From Polyangiaceae bacterium (lineage in GTDB: Bacteria; Myxococcota_A; Polyangia; Polyangiales; Polyangiaceae): DNA of 64,000 nucleotides. The DNA lies in assembly GCA_013361525.1 (NCBI GenBank), contig JABFXY010000004.1, positions 62,001-126,000 on the forward strand. Reading direction: 5' to 3'. The notes under the pieces were generated by a model, which was not told the DNA's origin, made no database searches, and saw only the letters and a list, made by a program, of their open reading frames with translations. Shown here in pieces: positions 8,837-17,131 of the stretch. Both the position numbers and the translations under genes were made by a program. Within the stretch, counting starts at the first letter, position 1. Each line of letters begins with the position of its first letter.

Positions 8837-9843
8837 CCGCGCTCCTCGACATCGAAAACCTGAAGGTCCATTTCCCGGTCCGACGCGGCATCCTCATGCG
8901 GCAGGTCGCGACGGTGAAGGCGGTCGACGGCGTGAGCTTCTCCGTCGACAAGGGCGAAACGCTCGGCCTGGTCGGCGAGAGCGGCTGCGGCAAGTCGACG
9001 ACCGCGCGCGCGATCCTTCGCCTGATCCCTGCGACGAGCGGCAGCGCACGCCTCGAGGGGACGGAGCTCTTGAAGCTCGGCGGCAGCAAGCTCCGCCAGA
9101 AGCGCCGCGACATGCAGATGGTCTTCCAAGACCCGTACGCGAGCCTCAACCCGCGCATGACCGTGTTCGACACGCTCGCGGAGCCGCTCGTCGTGCACGG
9201 TGTCGCGCGCAAGAACAGCGAGGTCGAGGACCGCGTTCGCCACCTGATGTTGCAGGTGGGCTTGTCACCCGGGTACATGCGCCGGTATCCACACGAGTTC
9301 TCGGGCGGGCAGCGACAGCGCATCGGCATCGCGCGCGCGGTCGCGCTCAAGCCGAAGCTCGTCGTCCTCGACGAGCCGGTGAGCGCGCTCGACGTCAGCA
9401 TCCAAGCGCAGATCGTCAACCTGCTGATGGATCTCCAGTCCGAGCTCGGCCTGACCTACGTATTCGTCGCGCATGATCTCGCGGTCGTGCGGCACGTCTG
9501 CCGGGCGATCGCCGTCATGTACTTGGGTCGCATCGTCGAGCGGACGTCGACCGACAAGCTCTTCAGCTCGCCGAAGCACCCGTACACCCAGGCGCTGCTC
9601 TCGGCGATCCCCGTGCCGGATCCCGAGCGCGAGAAGAAGCGCAAGCGCCTCGTCCTCCTCGGAGAGGTGCCGAGCCCGCTCAACCCACCGCCCGGTTGCC
9701 ACTTCCACACGCGGTGCCCCGTCGCTGTCGACAAATGCAAAAAGGAAGTGCCGAATCTCGAAGAGGTCGAGCCCGGCCACTTCGTCTCTTGTCACGTGGT
9801 GAAAGAGCGCGCGGGTCTCGCGCCGGATCTTCTCGGCTCCTGA
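8833..9843 (+). CDS. oppF: Oligopeptide ABC transporter ATP-binding protein OppF-like
   Basis: The last gene of the importer operon, 336 residues. Walker A is GESGCGKS, the Q-loop is VFQDPYASLNP, the signature is FSGGQRQR, Walker B is LVVLDEPVSALD and the H-loop is FVAHDLAVVRH. The C-terminal HPY extension contains GCHFHTRCPVAVDKC, the standard Cys-rich tail. The start is GTG at 8833, overlapping the oppD stop in a GTGA arrangement. The extra Arg-rich insert before Walker A (RRGILMRQVATVKAV) matches the OppF rather than the OppD subgroup. An inverted repeat immediately after the stop probably ends the operon. Confidence 0.94.
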   Translation: MTALLDIENLKVHFPVRRGILMRQVATVKAVDGVSFSVDKGETLGLVGESGCGKSTTARAILRLIPATSGSARLEGTELLKLGGSKLRQKRRDMQMVFQDPYASLNPRMTVFDTLAEPLVVHGVARKNSEVEDRVRHLMLQVGLSPGYMRRYPHEFSGGQRQRIGIARAVALKPKLVVLDEPVSALDVSIQAQIVNLLMDLQSELGLTYVFVAHDLAVVRHVCRAIAVMYLGRIVERTSTDKLFSSPKHPYTQALLSAIPVPDPEREKKRKRLVLLGEVPSPLNPPPGCHFHTRCPVAVDKCKKEVPNLEEVEPGHFVSCHVVKERAGLAPDLLGS

Positions 9844-9879
9844 GCGCGCCGCTCAGCAGCGCACTTTCGAGCGGCGCGC
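9844..9879. terminator. Perfect 11-bp inverted repeat between convergent genes
   Basis: GCGCGCCGCTC at 9844-9854 is repeated in inverse orientation as GAGCGGCGCGC at 9869-9879 with a 14-nt loop. It sits directly after the oppF stop and overlaps the last codons of the convergent minus-strand gene. A GC-only stem without a T-run would suit a bidirectional or factor-assisted terminator. The inverted repeat is read directly; the function is inferred. Confidence 0.55.
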
Positions 9880-11511
9880 CGTGGTCAGGCTGCGCTTGGC
9901 CGGCGGCGCGCCGAGCGGCCCATCGAAGAAACGCTGCATCAGCGGAGCAACCGTTGCCGGCGATGTTCCGCGAGGCGCTTCGATCTCCACGCGATAGAGG
10001 ACACCGCCCTTTTCCGACACGCGGACGTAGAGGTCGGTCGGGTTGCACGATTCACGAAATAGCCACGAATACTCGGCCGAGCGTCCCTCGGCCGTGCGCC
10101 AGGACGTGACGTTCTCCGCCGGCTCCTCCTCGTCGCCGTCACGGGCGATCGCGACGTTCACCCATTTCGCCGGGTCCAAATCGGCGGGCCCGAGCTCACG
10201 AGGGTCGAGCGCGATCACATTCACCAGATACTCGGCATCCTCCCCGCCGCGGTATCGCGCAATCATCCCGAGCGGCAAGATCTCGTTGATCTCCTCCCAT
10301 TTGGGATGATTTCGCGCGACGGCGATCGGCGTTTGTTGGCCGAAGGTCCGCTCGAAGCCGGGTGGGGGAACGGGCTGATACGAAGGCGTCTGCGCGACGT
10401 AGGGGGTTGCGCCTTCGCGCAGCGCAATCATCCCGATGTCGGCTTTGACGAACAGCGTCTTCGCGTCGGGTGAAAACGTCAGCGCCTCGGCGTACTCGAG
10501 GGGTCTTCGATGCAACACGACGAGATCGCGACCCGCGATCTCGGCGACGACCAGCTTGCCGTCGTCGATGAAGGCGATCCGGCTTCCATCGTCGGCGATG
10601 CCGAACATCGGCGCCGTGTCCTCGTCGGCTTCCTTCGGGAGCTCGGCGACGATCGCTCCTCCCGGCATTTCCACGAGCGCGCGGCGACCGTCCTCCCATT
10701 GCACCAACGCGCGAGCTCCGTCCCGGGAAACGAGGACGTCCAATGCGCCTTGTAGAGCAGGTGCGGCGTCGACCAGCTTGCCCGACGCCAGCGTGCGCAC
10801 AGACCGCGCGTCACAGTTGGTGTTCACGCAGTCGAGCGAGCCGTCGCCATCCGGACACGCGACGGGCTCTTGCACGCAGAGGCCCGAGCCAAACACGAAC
10901 GCCGCGCCGTTCGCGAGGAACCCGACACGAACGTGATCGACCGGTCCGGTGAACGGAGCCGTGTCGCCCGCCTCGAGCCCCGGGAGGCGAAACGACACGA
11001 GACGCGCATCGCCGCTCGGCTCCTCCAACAACGCAACGCCGCGCGTTCGGTCGGGCGAGACCGCAACTTGGCGCCCCCAGCCGGACGTCAGTGTTCGGCG
11101 TTCGATCGAGCCGTCGCCGAGCAACGGATCGACCTCGACGCCGAGCCCTGCGGAGCTCGCCGAAATGACGGCGCGCTCGGCGAAGTAAGCTTCTGCGCCG
11201 ACGGGCTGCGAGCCGAGCCAACGCCCCTCCTCGAACGAAAACACACCTTCGCAAAAGCCGACGACGGTCTGGCCGGGGCTCACGATCGGCGCGGTATTGC
11301 TGGCCCTACACTCACGCTCGAACACGACCGCCCACGGCACGGTCGGTCCCCGGAGCAACGGCTCCTTCGCAACGGACGGAGCAGCCGACGGCGCGACGGC
11401 GAGGGGAGCCTCCGCGGGCGCTGCGCTGCACGCGAGCACCGGCAAGACGAGCACCGCCACGCTGGCTACCCGACCGCGCGCCATCGCTCGCGCGTAGCTC
11501 GGCCGCGCCAT
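9853..11511 (-). CDS. Lipoprotein with beta-propeller-like repeats
   Basis: A lipoprotein of 552 residues. Two in-frame ATGs are possible, 11511 and 11484; both give a signal ending in the lipobox LPVLAC. The frame is open to 11811, but that part is antiparallel-free shadow of the STAS-like gene and has no signal. The mature part has repeated short strands of the type RIAFIDDGKLVVAEIAG and ALTFSPDAKTLFVKA, resembling TolB/WD40-like propeller blades, at about residues 100-420. A Cys-rich loop (CVQEPVACPDGDGSLDC) interrupts the propeller. The C-terminal third (VNVAIARDGDEEEPAEN onward) is not recognised. It probably resides at the periplasmic face or cell surface. Its neighbour 17 bp upstream encodes a STAS-like protein, so the two may be co-transcribed. 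Confidence 0.78.
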   Translation of the reverse strand: MARPSYARAMARGRVASVAVLVLPVLACSAAPAEAPLAVAPSAAPSVAKEPLLRGPTVPWAVVFERECRASNTAPIVSPGQTVVGFCEGVFSFEEGRWLGSQPVGAEAYFAERAVISASSAGLGVEVDPLLGDGSIERRTLTSGWGRQVAVSPDRTRGVALLEEPSGDARLVSFRLPGLEAGDTAPFTGPVDHVRVGFLANGAAFVFGSGLCVQEPVACPDGDGSLDCVNTNCDARSVRTLASGKLVDAAPALQGALDVLVSRDGARALVQWEDGRRALVEMPGGAIVAELPKEADEDTAPMFGIADDGSRIAFIDDGKLVVAEIAGRDLVVLHRRPLEYAEALTFSPDAKTLFVKADIGMIALREGATPYVAQTPSYQPVPPPGFERTFGQQTPIAVARNHPKWEEINEILPLGMIARYRGGEDAEYLVNVIALDPRELGPADLDPAKWVNVAIARDGDEEEPAENVTSWRTAEGRSAEYSWLFRESCNPTDLYVRVSEKGGVLYRVEIEAPRGTSPATVAPLMQRFFDGPLGAPPAKRSLTTARRSKVRC

Positions 11512-11528
11512 CGCGCCAACCGCGGCTG

Positions 11529-11996
11529 CTATTTGCCGTTCTTCGCGGTGCGCGGTGGGGGCGGCGTATGAGGGTGGCCGAGGTCGGGCGAGGAGACGCC
11601 GCGATCGCCTGGCCGCCGATTCACCTTGCGCAGATGCTCGCGAAGCTCGGCCGGATCCGACGAGATGAGCTCGGTTGCCATCACGCCTGCTTCGACCGAC
11701 GTCCGACGGTGCTGGAGCGCGATCGTCGGCGTGTTCACCAGCACCGCGCTGCCGCGAAAGTTCGGCTTCGAGCTGCTGTGCCGCTTCGCCTTCTCGATGA
11801 TCTCCGTGCACTCCTGGCTGAGCGGAGCGAGCTCCGTGAGATCGACCCAGACGCGGTAGTCGCGTCGCCCGAAGTTGTCGATCGCGCGGTTGTGCTCGTC
11901 GACGAACGACGTCATGTCCTCGACGGAGAACTTACCGACGAGCTTGACTCGCAGCACTCCAGGCTCGGTGGTGACATCGACCGTCCAGCTACCCAT
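11529..11996 (-). CDS. STAS-like domain protein
   Basis: A 155-residue cytoplasmic protein. Residues 1-110 follow a STAS/SpoIIAA-like alternation of strands and helices: WTVDVTTEPGVLRVKLVG, helix SVEDMTSFVDEHNRAID, strand YRVWVDLTELAPLSQE, helix CTEIIEKAKRHS, strand GSAVLVNTPTIALQHRR. The tail is Pro- and Arg-rich and looks disordered. STAS proteins serve as anti-anti-sigma factors or as partners in stressosome-like switches, but no cognate anti-sigma kinase is adjacent and no clear phosphorylatable Ser motif stands out. The assignment rests on fold pattern, not on a decisive motif. Confidence 0.72.
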   Translation of the reverse strand: MGSWTVDVTTEPGVLRVKLVGKFSVEDMTSFVDEHNRAIDNFGRRDYRVWVDLTELAPLSQECTEIIEKAKRHSSSKPNFRGSAVLVNTPTIALQHRRTSVEAGVMATELISSDPAELREHLRKVNRRPGDRGVSSPDLGHPHTPPPPRTAKNGK

Positions 11997-12065
11997 TCCT
12001 CGCCTCCGGCGCGCGCGCTCGTGGAGGGTAACGCGATCCTCGACGACGCCATAGTTTCCGGTGTG

Positions 12066-12344
12066 TCAGGGCGCCACGCTCGACGGCGCTTCGCGTGCCG
12101 GCCCGCTCGACGCCGAACCGTCCGGTTCTGCGGACGAGGATGCGGGCGGCGCGCTCGTCTCCTCTTTCCATTCGACGAAACCGTCGGGCCAAGGCGCCTC
12201 GGCGTCGGCCGGCGGCTTGGCTCGAATCGGCGCTCGCTCACCGGCGAGCGCGAGGATCAGAGCCGCGAACCCCATGGCCGCGGCGACGAGCGCGAGGGTG
12301 AATGCCCGCAGGCGGAATGAAGGCGTCTTGGGCTCGAAGCGCAT
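12066..12344 (-). CDS. Small single-pass membrane protein, unknown function
   Basis: A 92-residue protein with one strong transmembrane segment at about residues 14-34 (AFTLALVAAAMGFAALILAL) after a basic N-terminus, so a type II-like signal anchor is likely. The rest is a Pro/Ala/Ser/Glu-rich tail ending in several Ser-Ser-Ala repeats, presumably exported and disordered. A short WPDGFVEWKEE stretch is the only part that looks structured. I do not recognise a family. It sits between the STAS-like gene and the SH3/NlpC-type lipoprotein, all on the minus strand. Confidence 0.6.
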   Translation of the reverse strand: MRFEPKTPSFRLRAFTLALVAAAMGFAALILALAGERAPIRAKPPADAEAPWPDGFVEWKEETSAPPASSSAEPDGSASSGPAREAPSSVAP

Positions 12345-12375
12345 ACCGGGGCGGCCGTGAAGACCGCGCCGGAGC

Positions 12376-13251
12376 TTACCAACCCGTTCGGCGGATGGCC
12401 TTGTAAGCCGACGAGACGCTGCGCGTGCCCGCTACGCAGCCGCCCGAGCAGCTCTTGCACTCGTACGCATACGGCGAGCCCCACGCATCACCGTGGTCGT
12501 AGATGAAGATGTGGCCGGCGCCGTTCTGCCGATAGACCATCGCGTCCGCTTGCTGCAGCGCATCGCGCGAGATGATCGACCAGTTGCTGGTGTTCTGAAC
12601 GAAGTCCGCCGTGCTGTAGGGGTGCTCGTCGTCGGCAATATCGTTGTTGCTGCCCGGCACTGCCCAGACCTTCGCCGCGTATCCCGAACAGTCGCCGCCG
12701 TACGATCCGGAGTGCGAGCAGTTCGGACAGCTACCCGAGCACGAGCCCTTCGTCGAGGAGGTCGGCCCGTCCGCGCGGAAGCGGCCGTGGCCCCACCAAT
12801 ACGAGAACCCGACACCCGACTTCGCGCGCAAAATGGCTTGTTGTCGAACGTCGGAGACAGGGTCGCTGCCGCCGTCGTCATCCACCGGCGGGGGCGCGCT
12901 GATTTCATAATAGGCGCCGTAGCTCCAACCGATGGTGCCGTTGTGCTTGACCTTGTAGAAGCCGTTTTGCGGCGCCGCCTCTTGAACGACCACGGTCGAC
13001 CCGTTCGGGATCGTGTATTTGATCGAATTCGAAGTAGAGGGGCCCGTCCTGAGATTCACGTTAGCGGTCGAGACGAGCTTCGTCCCGACTGCGATGTTGC
13101 CGGACAACCCATCCTCACCGGTCGCCGTCGTCTCGTCGGCGCCTTGAAGGTTTTCGTTGTCGGGGTCGTTGGTACCGGGCGCACATGCAACGACAAGTGT
13201 CGTGATCAGGGCAAAAAACGCGGCGATCGGGGAGCGAAATTGGCTGGTCAT
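12376..13251 (-). CDS. SH3b + NlpC/P60-like cell-wall lipoprotein
   Basis: The ATG at 13251 yields 291 residues beginning with a lipoprotein signal (SPIAAFFALITTLVVAC). A bacterial SH3 domain occupies about residues 48-105 (VSTANVNLRTGPSTSNSIKY, GSTVVVQE, GWSYGAYY). The C-terminal half looks like a cysteine-peptidase/amidase of NlpC/P60 or CHAP type: the candidate nucleophile lies in YGGDCSGYAAKVW and the candidate His in GAGHIFIYDHGD. An extra Cys-rich insert (GSCSGSCPNCSHSG) precedes the nucleophile. Such enzymes cut or bind peptidoglycan stem peptides in the periplasm. The gene is divergent from the next with 78 bp between starts, so promoters must be close. Catalytic assignment is by motif only. 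Confidence 0.82.
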   Translation of the reverse strand: MTSQFRSPIAAFFALITTLVVACAPGTNDPDNENLQGADETTATGEDGLSGNIAVGTKLVSTANVNLRTGPSTSNSIKYTIPNGSTVVVQEAAPQNGFYKVKHNGTIGWSYGAYYEISAPPPVDDDGGSDPVSDVRQQAILRAKSGVGFSYWWGHGRFRADGPTSSTKGSCSGSCPNCSHSGSYGGDCSGYAAKVWAVPGSNNDIADDEHPYSTADFVQNTSNWSIISRDALQQADAMVYRQNGAGHIFIYDHGDAWGSPYAYECKSCSGGCVAGTRSVSSAYKAIRRTGW

Positions 13252-13329
13252 CGTTCTTGCACCCGCGTCGAGGTTCGTTGGACCCTTGTTGTTCAACCCG
13301 CGTGCCAGCCTGATCCACGGCAATGACAA

Positions 13330-14406
13330 ATGCGTAAAAGTGGGACTGCCGTCATCGGAGTAGGAGTTTTCGTCCTCGCGGCGCTATTGCTCGCGCGATC
13401 TTGCAGCTCGCCGCGACCTTCGACGGGGAACAAGGCTGTTTCGAGCGCGCGAGAGGGGCAGTCGCCGGGCCTGTCGGGCACGAGCTCCGTGAGCGTTCCG
13501 AAACGACGCGCCGCGGCGACCGATACTGCTTCGTCACAGGGCGCGTCGAAGCACGCGTTCTTCTCGTCCTGGGGTGGTGGAGAAGCAGACCTGGGACGCG
13601 ACCAGCCCGGTGAGGGCAGTCCCAGTGGTCCGATGAGCTTCGCTGTGGATTCCCGTGGTGGCGTGTGGGTTTTGGACCAGGTCAATGAGCGCGTCGTGCG
13701 CTACGAAGACGGAAAACCTCGCACATCGCTGCCCCTCGATCGCCCGCGCGCCCAAGACATCGCGGTAGCGGAAGATGGCTCGGTCGCGGTGCTGGACCGC
13801 TTCGGCGGTGAAGACGTCGTCCTCCTCCGTCCTGACGGAACCGTCGCGGGGAGCCTGCCGCTCGCAGGGGACGGCATCGAAGATATCGGCCTCGTTACCG
13901 GCCTGTTCGTGGACGGGTCCAACGTCTATGCCGAGCGAGAGCACGGGCCGCTCATTTTGCTCGGCGACACGTCGGGTGTGCCCGCGCCGTCGCGTGACGA
14001 GATCGCGGGCCGGCCGAGCCGCGACGGAAAGCTCTTTCTCAAAGCGGGGATTACCGACGCGACGGCGGGCAGAACCTATGTCGTCGCGAACGAGCGCCCG
14101 TCGGAAGATCACCGATTCACACGGGAGATCCGCTTCGACGCGTACGTCTGGTCCATCGTCCTGCTCGACACCGATGTATCGGGAACCATCTATTTCGCAG
14201 TCGAGCTCGAAGACGGCGGCGAACACGCCGTGGTGCTCACCTGCCTCGATCCGACCACCGGCGTCCCACAAGGGACGGCCGCGCTACCTGCCAATACGAT
14301 GCCGGAGGAAAGCTTTCGCGATTTCGTCGTGCTCGACGAAGGCGGTGTGCTCGCGGCGCTTCGAACGGAAAACGGCGTTCAATACTCCTATTACGAGTGT
14401 GAATAG
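13330..14406 (+). CDS. Membrane-anchored NHL/propeller-like protein
   Basis: 358 residues with an N-terminal hydrophobic segment (GTAVIGVGVFVLAALLLARS) immediately followed by CSS, which could be a signal anchor or an atypical lipobox. After a Ser/Ala-rich linker to about residue 80, blade-like repeats appear: MSFAVDSRGGVWVLDQVNERVV, IAVAEDGSVAVLDRFGGE, GLFVDGSNVYAEREHG, reminiscent of NHL or six-bladed propellers. No catalytic residues are evident. The ATG at 13330 is the only start that keeps the signal segment. It precedes the pilin-like gene by 61 bp on the same strand. Its role may be protein-protein or carbohydrate binding; this is inference. Confidence 0.74.
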   Translation: MRKSGTAVIGVGVFVLAALLLARSCSSPRPSTGNKAVSSAREGQSPGLSGTSSVSVPKRRAAATDTASSQGASKHAFFSSWGGGEADLGRDQPGEGSPSGPMSFAVDSRGGVWVLDQVNERVVRYEDGKPRTSLPLDRPRAQDIAVAEDGSVAVLDRFGGEDVVLLRPDGTVAGSLPLAGDGIEDIGLVTGLFVDGSNVYAEREHGPLILLGDTSGVPAPSRDEIAGRPSRDGKLFLKAGITDATAGRTYVVANERPSEDHRFTREIRFDAYVWSIVLLDTDVSGTIYFAVELEDGGEHAVVLTCLDPTTGVPQGTAALPANTMPEESFRDFVVLDEGGVLAALRTENGVQYSYYECE

Positions 14407-14467
14407 GGCGTAGCGCGAATCGCCGTAGTCGCTTGACGATCGGAGCTCGCCCGACTACGACGCAGCG

Positions 14468-15220
14468 ATGAGCGAGGGGTTCTCTGGGCCGCCGGCTGCG
14501 CCTCCGCCCGGCCATGGTCCACAGGGATACGGCCCAACGGGCTACGGACCGCCTGGTTACGGTCCTCCCGGCTATGTTCCGCCGGGCTATGGCCCCCCGG
14601 GCTACGGTCCTCCAGGCTCTATTCCTCCAGGATATCGGCCGCCCAAATCCGGAGGAGGGGGCATCGTCATCGTCGTCGTCCTGGCGATTGGCGCGATCTT
14701 CGTCCTCGCAATCTTCGGGTCGCTCGGCATTTACGGTGTCCGGCGCTATCTCCAAAAGGCCAAAACGATGGAGGCGCGAAATACCGTCTCGGCCATCGCA
14801 CGCGCCGCCAAGTCCGCCTACGAACGTGACGCGCTCGACACCACCGGCGGCTCGAACGGCGCAAAACATCGCCTTTGTGGGGCGGCGATACCGGTGCCTG
14901 CTTCGGTCCCCGTCGGGCGAAAGTACGTCCCTTCACCCTCCGACTTCGAATCAGGCGACACCGTGAACGGTTGGAAGTGCCTCCGCTTCGCGGTCGGCAT
15001 GCCGATGTATTACCAATACGAATATCGCGTCGGCGGTAACTACAAAGGCCCGGCAAGGGGTGGGCGCGATCCGGGCCCCGACGGGTTCGAGGTGTCGGCC
15101 GAGGGGGATCTCGATGGCGACGGCATCAAGAGCCTCTTCGTCCAGACCGGCCGGATCGACCGCGCGACCAACACCGTCACGCTCGATCCGGACGTCTTCA
15201 TCGTGGACGAATTCGAATAG
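14468..15220 (+). CDS. Pilin-like protein with N-terminal Gly-Tyr-Pro repeat
   Basis: 250 residues in three parts. Residues 8-60 are low complexity with repeated GYGPPGY units and would be disordered and cytoplasmic. Residues 66-89 are a transmembrane helix (IVIVVVLAIGAIFVLAIFG). Directly after it comes an amphipathic run YLQKAKTMEARNTVSAIARA, which matches the N-terminal alpha-helix continuation seen in type IV pilins and pseudopilins, and then a globular C-terminal domain with two Cys (RLCGA, WKCLRF) ending in a Gly/Asp-rich strand region. The usual prepilin peptidase site (Gly followed by Phe-Thr-Leu-Ile-Glu) is not intact. It may be an anchored, unprocessed pilin relative. Function is unknown. 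Confidence 0.78.
   Translation: MSEGFSGPPAAPPPGHGPQGYGPTGYGPPGYGPPGYVPPGYGPPGYGPPGSIPPGYRPPKSGGGGIVIVVVLAIGAIFVLAIFGSLGIYGVRRYLQKAKTMEARNTVSAIARAAKSAYERDALDTTGGSNGAKHRLCGAAIPVPASVPVGRKYVPSPSDFESGDTVNGWKCLRFAVGMPMYYQYEYRVGGNYKGPARGGRDPGPDGFEVSAEGDLDGDGIKSLFVQTGRIDRATNTVTLDPDVFIVDEFE
14513..14647 (+). repeat. In-gene Gly-Tyr-Gly-Pro-Pro coding repeat
   Basis: About eight degenerate 15-bp units encoding GYGPP variants (GYGPT, GYGPP, GYVPP, GSIPP, GYRPP). The DNA copies differ at third positions, so the repeat is kept at protein level and is not a fresh slippage array. It forms the disordered N-terminus of the pilin-like protein. Confidence 0.85.
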
Positions 15221-15230
15221 CGAATCGCTA
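15218..15230. terminator. 13-bp palindrome spanning two convergent stop codons
   Basis: The sequence TAGCGAATCGCTA is a palindrome with a one-base centre. Its left TAG is the stop of the pilin-like gene, and its right end read on the minus strand is the TAG stop of the convergent gene. It could act as a minimal bidirectional hairpin, but the arms are short and the loop is too tight for a strong terminator. Confidence 0.35.
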
Positions 15231-15695
15231 CGGAATGACAGGCAACTCGCTGGGAGCCGCGCTCGGAACGCTGGTTCGGGCGGGCTCCTCTGCTTCCCGC
15301 AGCTCGTCGGCCCGAACGCTCGGGCCCGGCTCTTCCGCGGTCCACTCGGTGACGAGCGGCGGCAGCGGGTGCATCGCGCCGGTGTGCGGCTCGGAGATCG
15401 GTTTGGAAGTGGGTGCGAACGGCACCACGGGGGACCCGCTCCGCGGCGCGGTAGGACCGGCGGCGGCGCGGACCAACGACAGTGCGACGAACGCGAAGAA
15501 CATGATGCCGACCGAGCTCCCACTCCGCCGAACGGGGACGTGTACGACGGGGAGCGCGTTGCGAGCGGCCTTGCGCCGCTCGTTCAGATACAGGCGAAGC
15601 GCGAGCCCACGACCGACGTGGGCCCAGGCGACCCTGGCCCATCCTGCACGGTTCGGCTTTCGTTTCGGAGTCGGCTGGCGATACGGCGAGGACAT
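15228..15695 (-). CDS. Small membrane protein, unknown function
   Basis: The ATG at 15695 gives 155 residues. The N-terminal 55 residues are strongly basic (SPYRQPTPKRKPNRAGW, LNERRKAARNAL), followed by one transmembrane segment (SVGIMFFAFVALSLVRAAAG) and a Pro/Ser/Glu-rich tail. Positive-inside topology puts the basic part in the cytoplasm. An in-frame extension reaches 15773 but adds only Arg-rich sequence. The 3' end meets the pilin-like gene with 7 bp between stops. I do not recognise a family. Confidence 0.6.
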   Translation of the reverse strand: MSSPYRQPTPKRKPNRAGWARVAWAHVGRGLALRLYLNERRKAARNALPVVHVPVRRSGSSVGIMFFAFVALSLVRAAAGPTAPRSGSPVVPFAPTSKPISEPHTGAMHPLPPLVTEWTAEEPGPSVRADELREAEEPARTSVPSAAPSELPVIP

Positions 15696-15811
15696 CGACA
15701 CCTCCACGCGACGCGACTCAAGACGGTAGGAACGATCTAAGCATAGCGGCCGTCCGCCGAGTCGCCACCGCACCAGCGACGTGCCCCACCGTCCGTCCGA
15801 CGCCCTCGACC

Positions 15812-16609
15812 TCAGGGGTCTTCGAACGATGGATCGCGTTTCTGCATTGCGGCCTGGACCGCCTCCATCTGGTTCGGCGAACCGAGCAGGCCGAGCTGGA
15901 GCTCCGTCTCGAGGTGGAAGGCCGCGGCTACACCCATCGAGGGCGCCGTGGAAAAAAGCCGCTTTGCGCTACGAATCGCGTGTGGCGAGCGCTTCGCGAT
16001 GTCGGCCGCGAGCGCCAGCGCGTCCTCGAGCGCTCGCTCGCTCTTTCGCGTCGCGAGGCCGATCGCCACGGCCTCGTCGGCGGCCACGACACGCCCGGTG
16101 AACACGAGGTCCGCGACGATATCCGCGCGAACGAGGCGACCGAGTGTCTGTGTTCCACTCATGTCGGGGACGAGGCCGTATTTGATCTCCATCACGCTGA
16201 GCTGAGCGTCGGGTGCCACGATGCGAATGTCGGCCGCCAGCGCGAGTTGGAGGCCTCCGCCGTACGCAGGCCCGTGGATCGCGGCGATCACCGGGACCGG
16301 GACCTCCTGCCAGATCCAGCCTGCGCGTTGCGCGAGGTTCGCCGGGCTCACCGCGACGTCGCGCGCGAGGAGCTTCGTCGCGGCCTCCGATCCCATCGAA
16401 AGGAATGCCGCCCAGTCGAGCCCGGCGCAGAACGCTTTGCCTTCGCCGGAGAGCACCACCGCGCGAACGGTGCGCTCTTCTTTCATGCGCTGGCCGGCGG
16501 CGACGATCGCCTCGAACATCTCGAGGTCGAGGCCGTTGCGTTTGTCGGGCCGGTTCAGACGGACGTGGGCGACGTGGTTGTCGATGGAGACGATGACCCG
16601 TTCGGACAT
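15812..16609 (-). CDS. Crotonase-family enoyl-CoA hydratase/isomerase
   Basis: 265 residues, the full length for the crotonase superfamily, acting on acyl-CoA thioesters in the cytoplasm. The oxyanion-hole segments are AFCAGLDWAAF and HGPAYGGGLQLALAADI. The second acid region reads IKYGLVPDMSGTQTLGRLV, placing Asp where classical hydratases have Glu, which is closer to dienoyl-CoA isomerase or related subgroups than to canonical EchA. A hydratase with two glutamates is therefore less likely. It lies upstream-to-downstream with a PPIase and a GST on the same strand, which gives no pathway clue. Substrate is unknown. Confidence 0.9.
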   Translation of the reverse strand: MSERVIVSIDNHVAHVRLNRPDKRNGLDLEMFEAIVAAGQRMKEERTVRAVVLSGEGKAFCAGLDWAAFLSMGSEAATKLLARDVAVSPANLAQRAGWIWQEVPVPVIAAIHGPAYGGGLQLALAADIRIVAPDAQLSVMEIKYGLVPDMSGTQTLGRLVRADIVADLVFTGRVVAADEAVAIGLATRKSERALEDALALAADIAKRSPHAIRSAKRLFSTAPSMGVAAAFHLETELQLGLLGSPNQMEAVQAAMQKRDPSFEDP

Positions 16610-16642
16610 GCCTACGGGCGTATCACCCGCCGCCGTCCGGTG

Positions 16643-17131
16643 TCACTCGGAGCGCAAGATCAGATGAAACCCGAACGGCGTCTCGACGACGTCGCTCATC
16701 TGACCCCGGTCCAGGTCGAAGGCGGTATCCGCGAACGCCGGGTCGACGTCCTCGCGTCGAATCTCTCCCAGGGACCCGCCGCGGCTCGCGGCCCCGGCCT
16801 CATCGCTGTACTTCGCGAGGACATCGTCGAAGCTTGTTCCACCGAGCACCGAGTCGCGCGCCTCGATCGCCCGCAGGCATGCTTCACCGCGTTTGCGGGT
16901 GACGCCGTCCGCGGGGTTCTTCGACGCGTCGTGCTTCACCAAAATGTGCCGCACGACGATCGTGCTCGGCGGAGCTTCGCGGGGGCGCGGCCGCCGATTG
17001 GCCGCCTTGATGCACTCCTCTTCCGAAGGGCGGGCGACCGGAGCCGACGTCGGCTCTTGCGCAGGCGCCTGCTCCGAGGAGCTGCACGCGACGAGCGACC
17101 AAGCCGACACGACGAAGAAAAGGGCTCGCAT
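16643..17131 (-). CDS. Parvulin-type peptidyl-prolyl isomerase lipoprotein
   Basis: The ATG at 17131 gives 162 residues with a lipoprotein signal (ALFFVVSAWSLVAC). The parvulin/SurA PpiC domain spans about residues 55-162: STIVVRHILVKHD, FDDVLAKYSDEAGAASRGG, SLGEIRREDVDPAF and the closing TPFGFHLILRSE. It would catalyse prolyl cis-trans isomerisation during folding of exported proteins. The ATG overlaps the stop of the preceding GST gene (TGATG), so the two are probably co-translated. The family normally carries extra chaperone helices; here the protein is almost only the PPIase domain. Confidence 0.9.
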   Translation of the reverse strand: MRALFFVVSAWSLVACSSSEQAPAQEPTSAPVARPSEEECIKAANRRPRPREAPPSTIVVRHILVKHDASKNPADGVTRKRGEACLRAIEARDSVLGGTSFDDVLAKYSDEAGAASRGGSLGEIRREDVDPAFADTAFDLDRGQMSDVVETPFGFHLILRSE

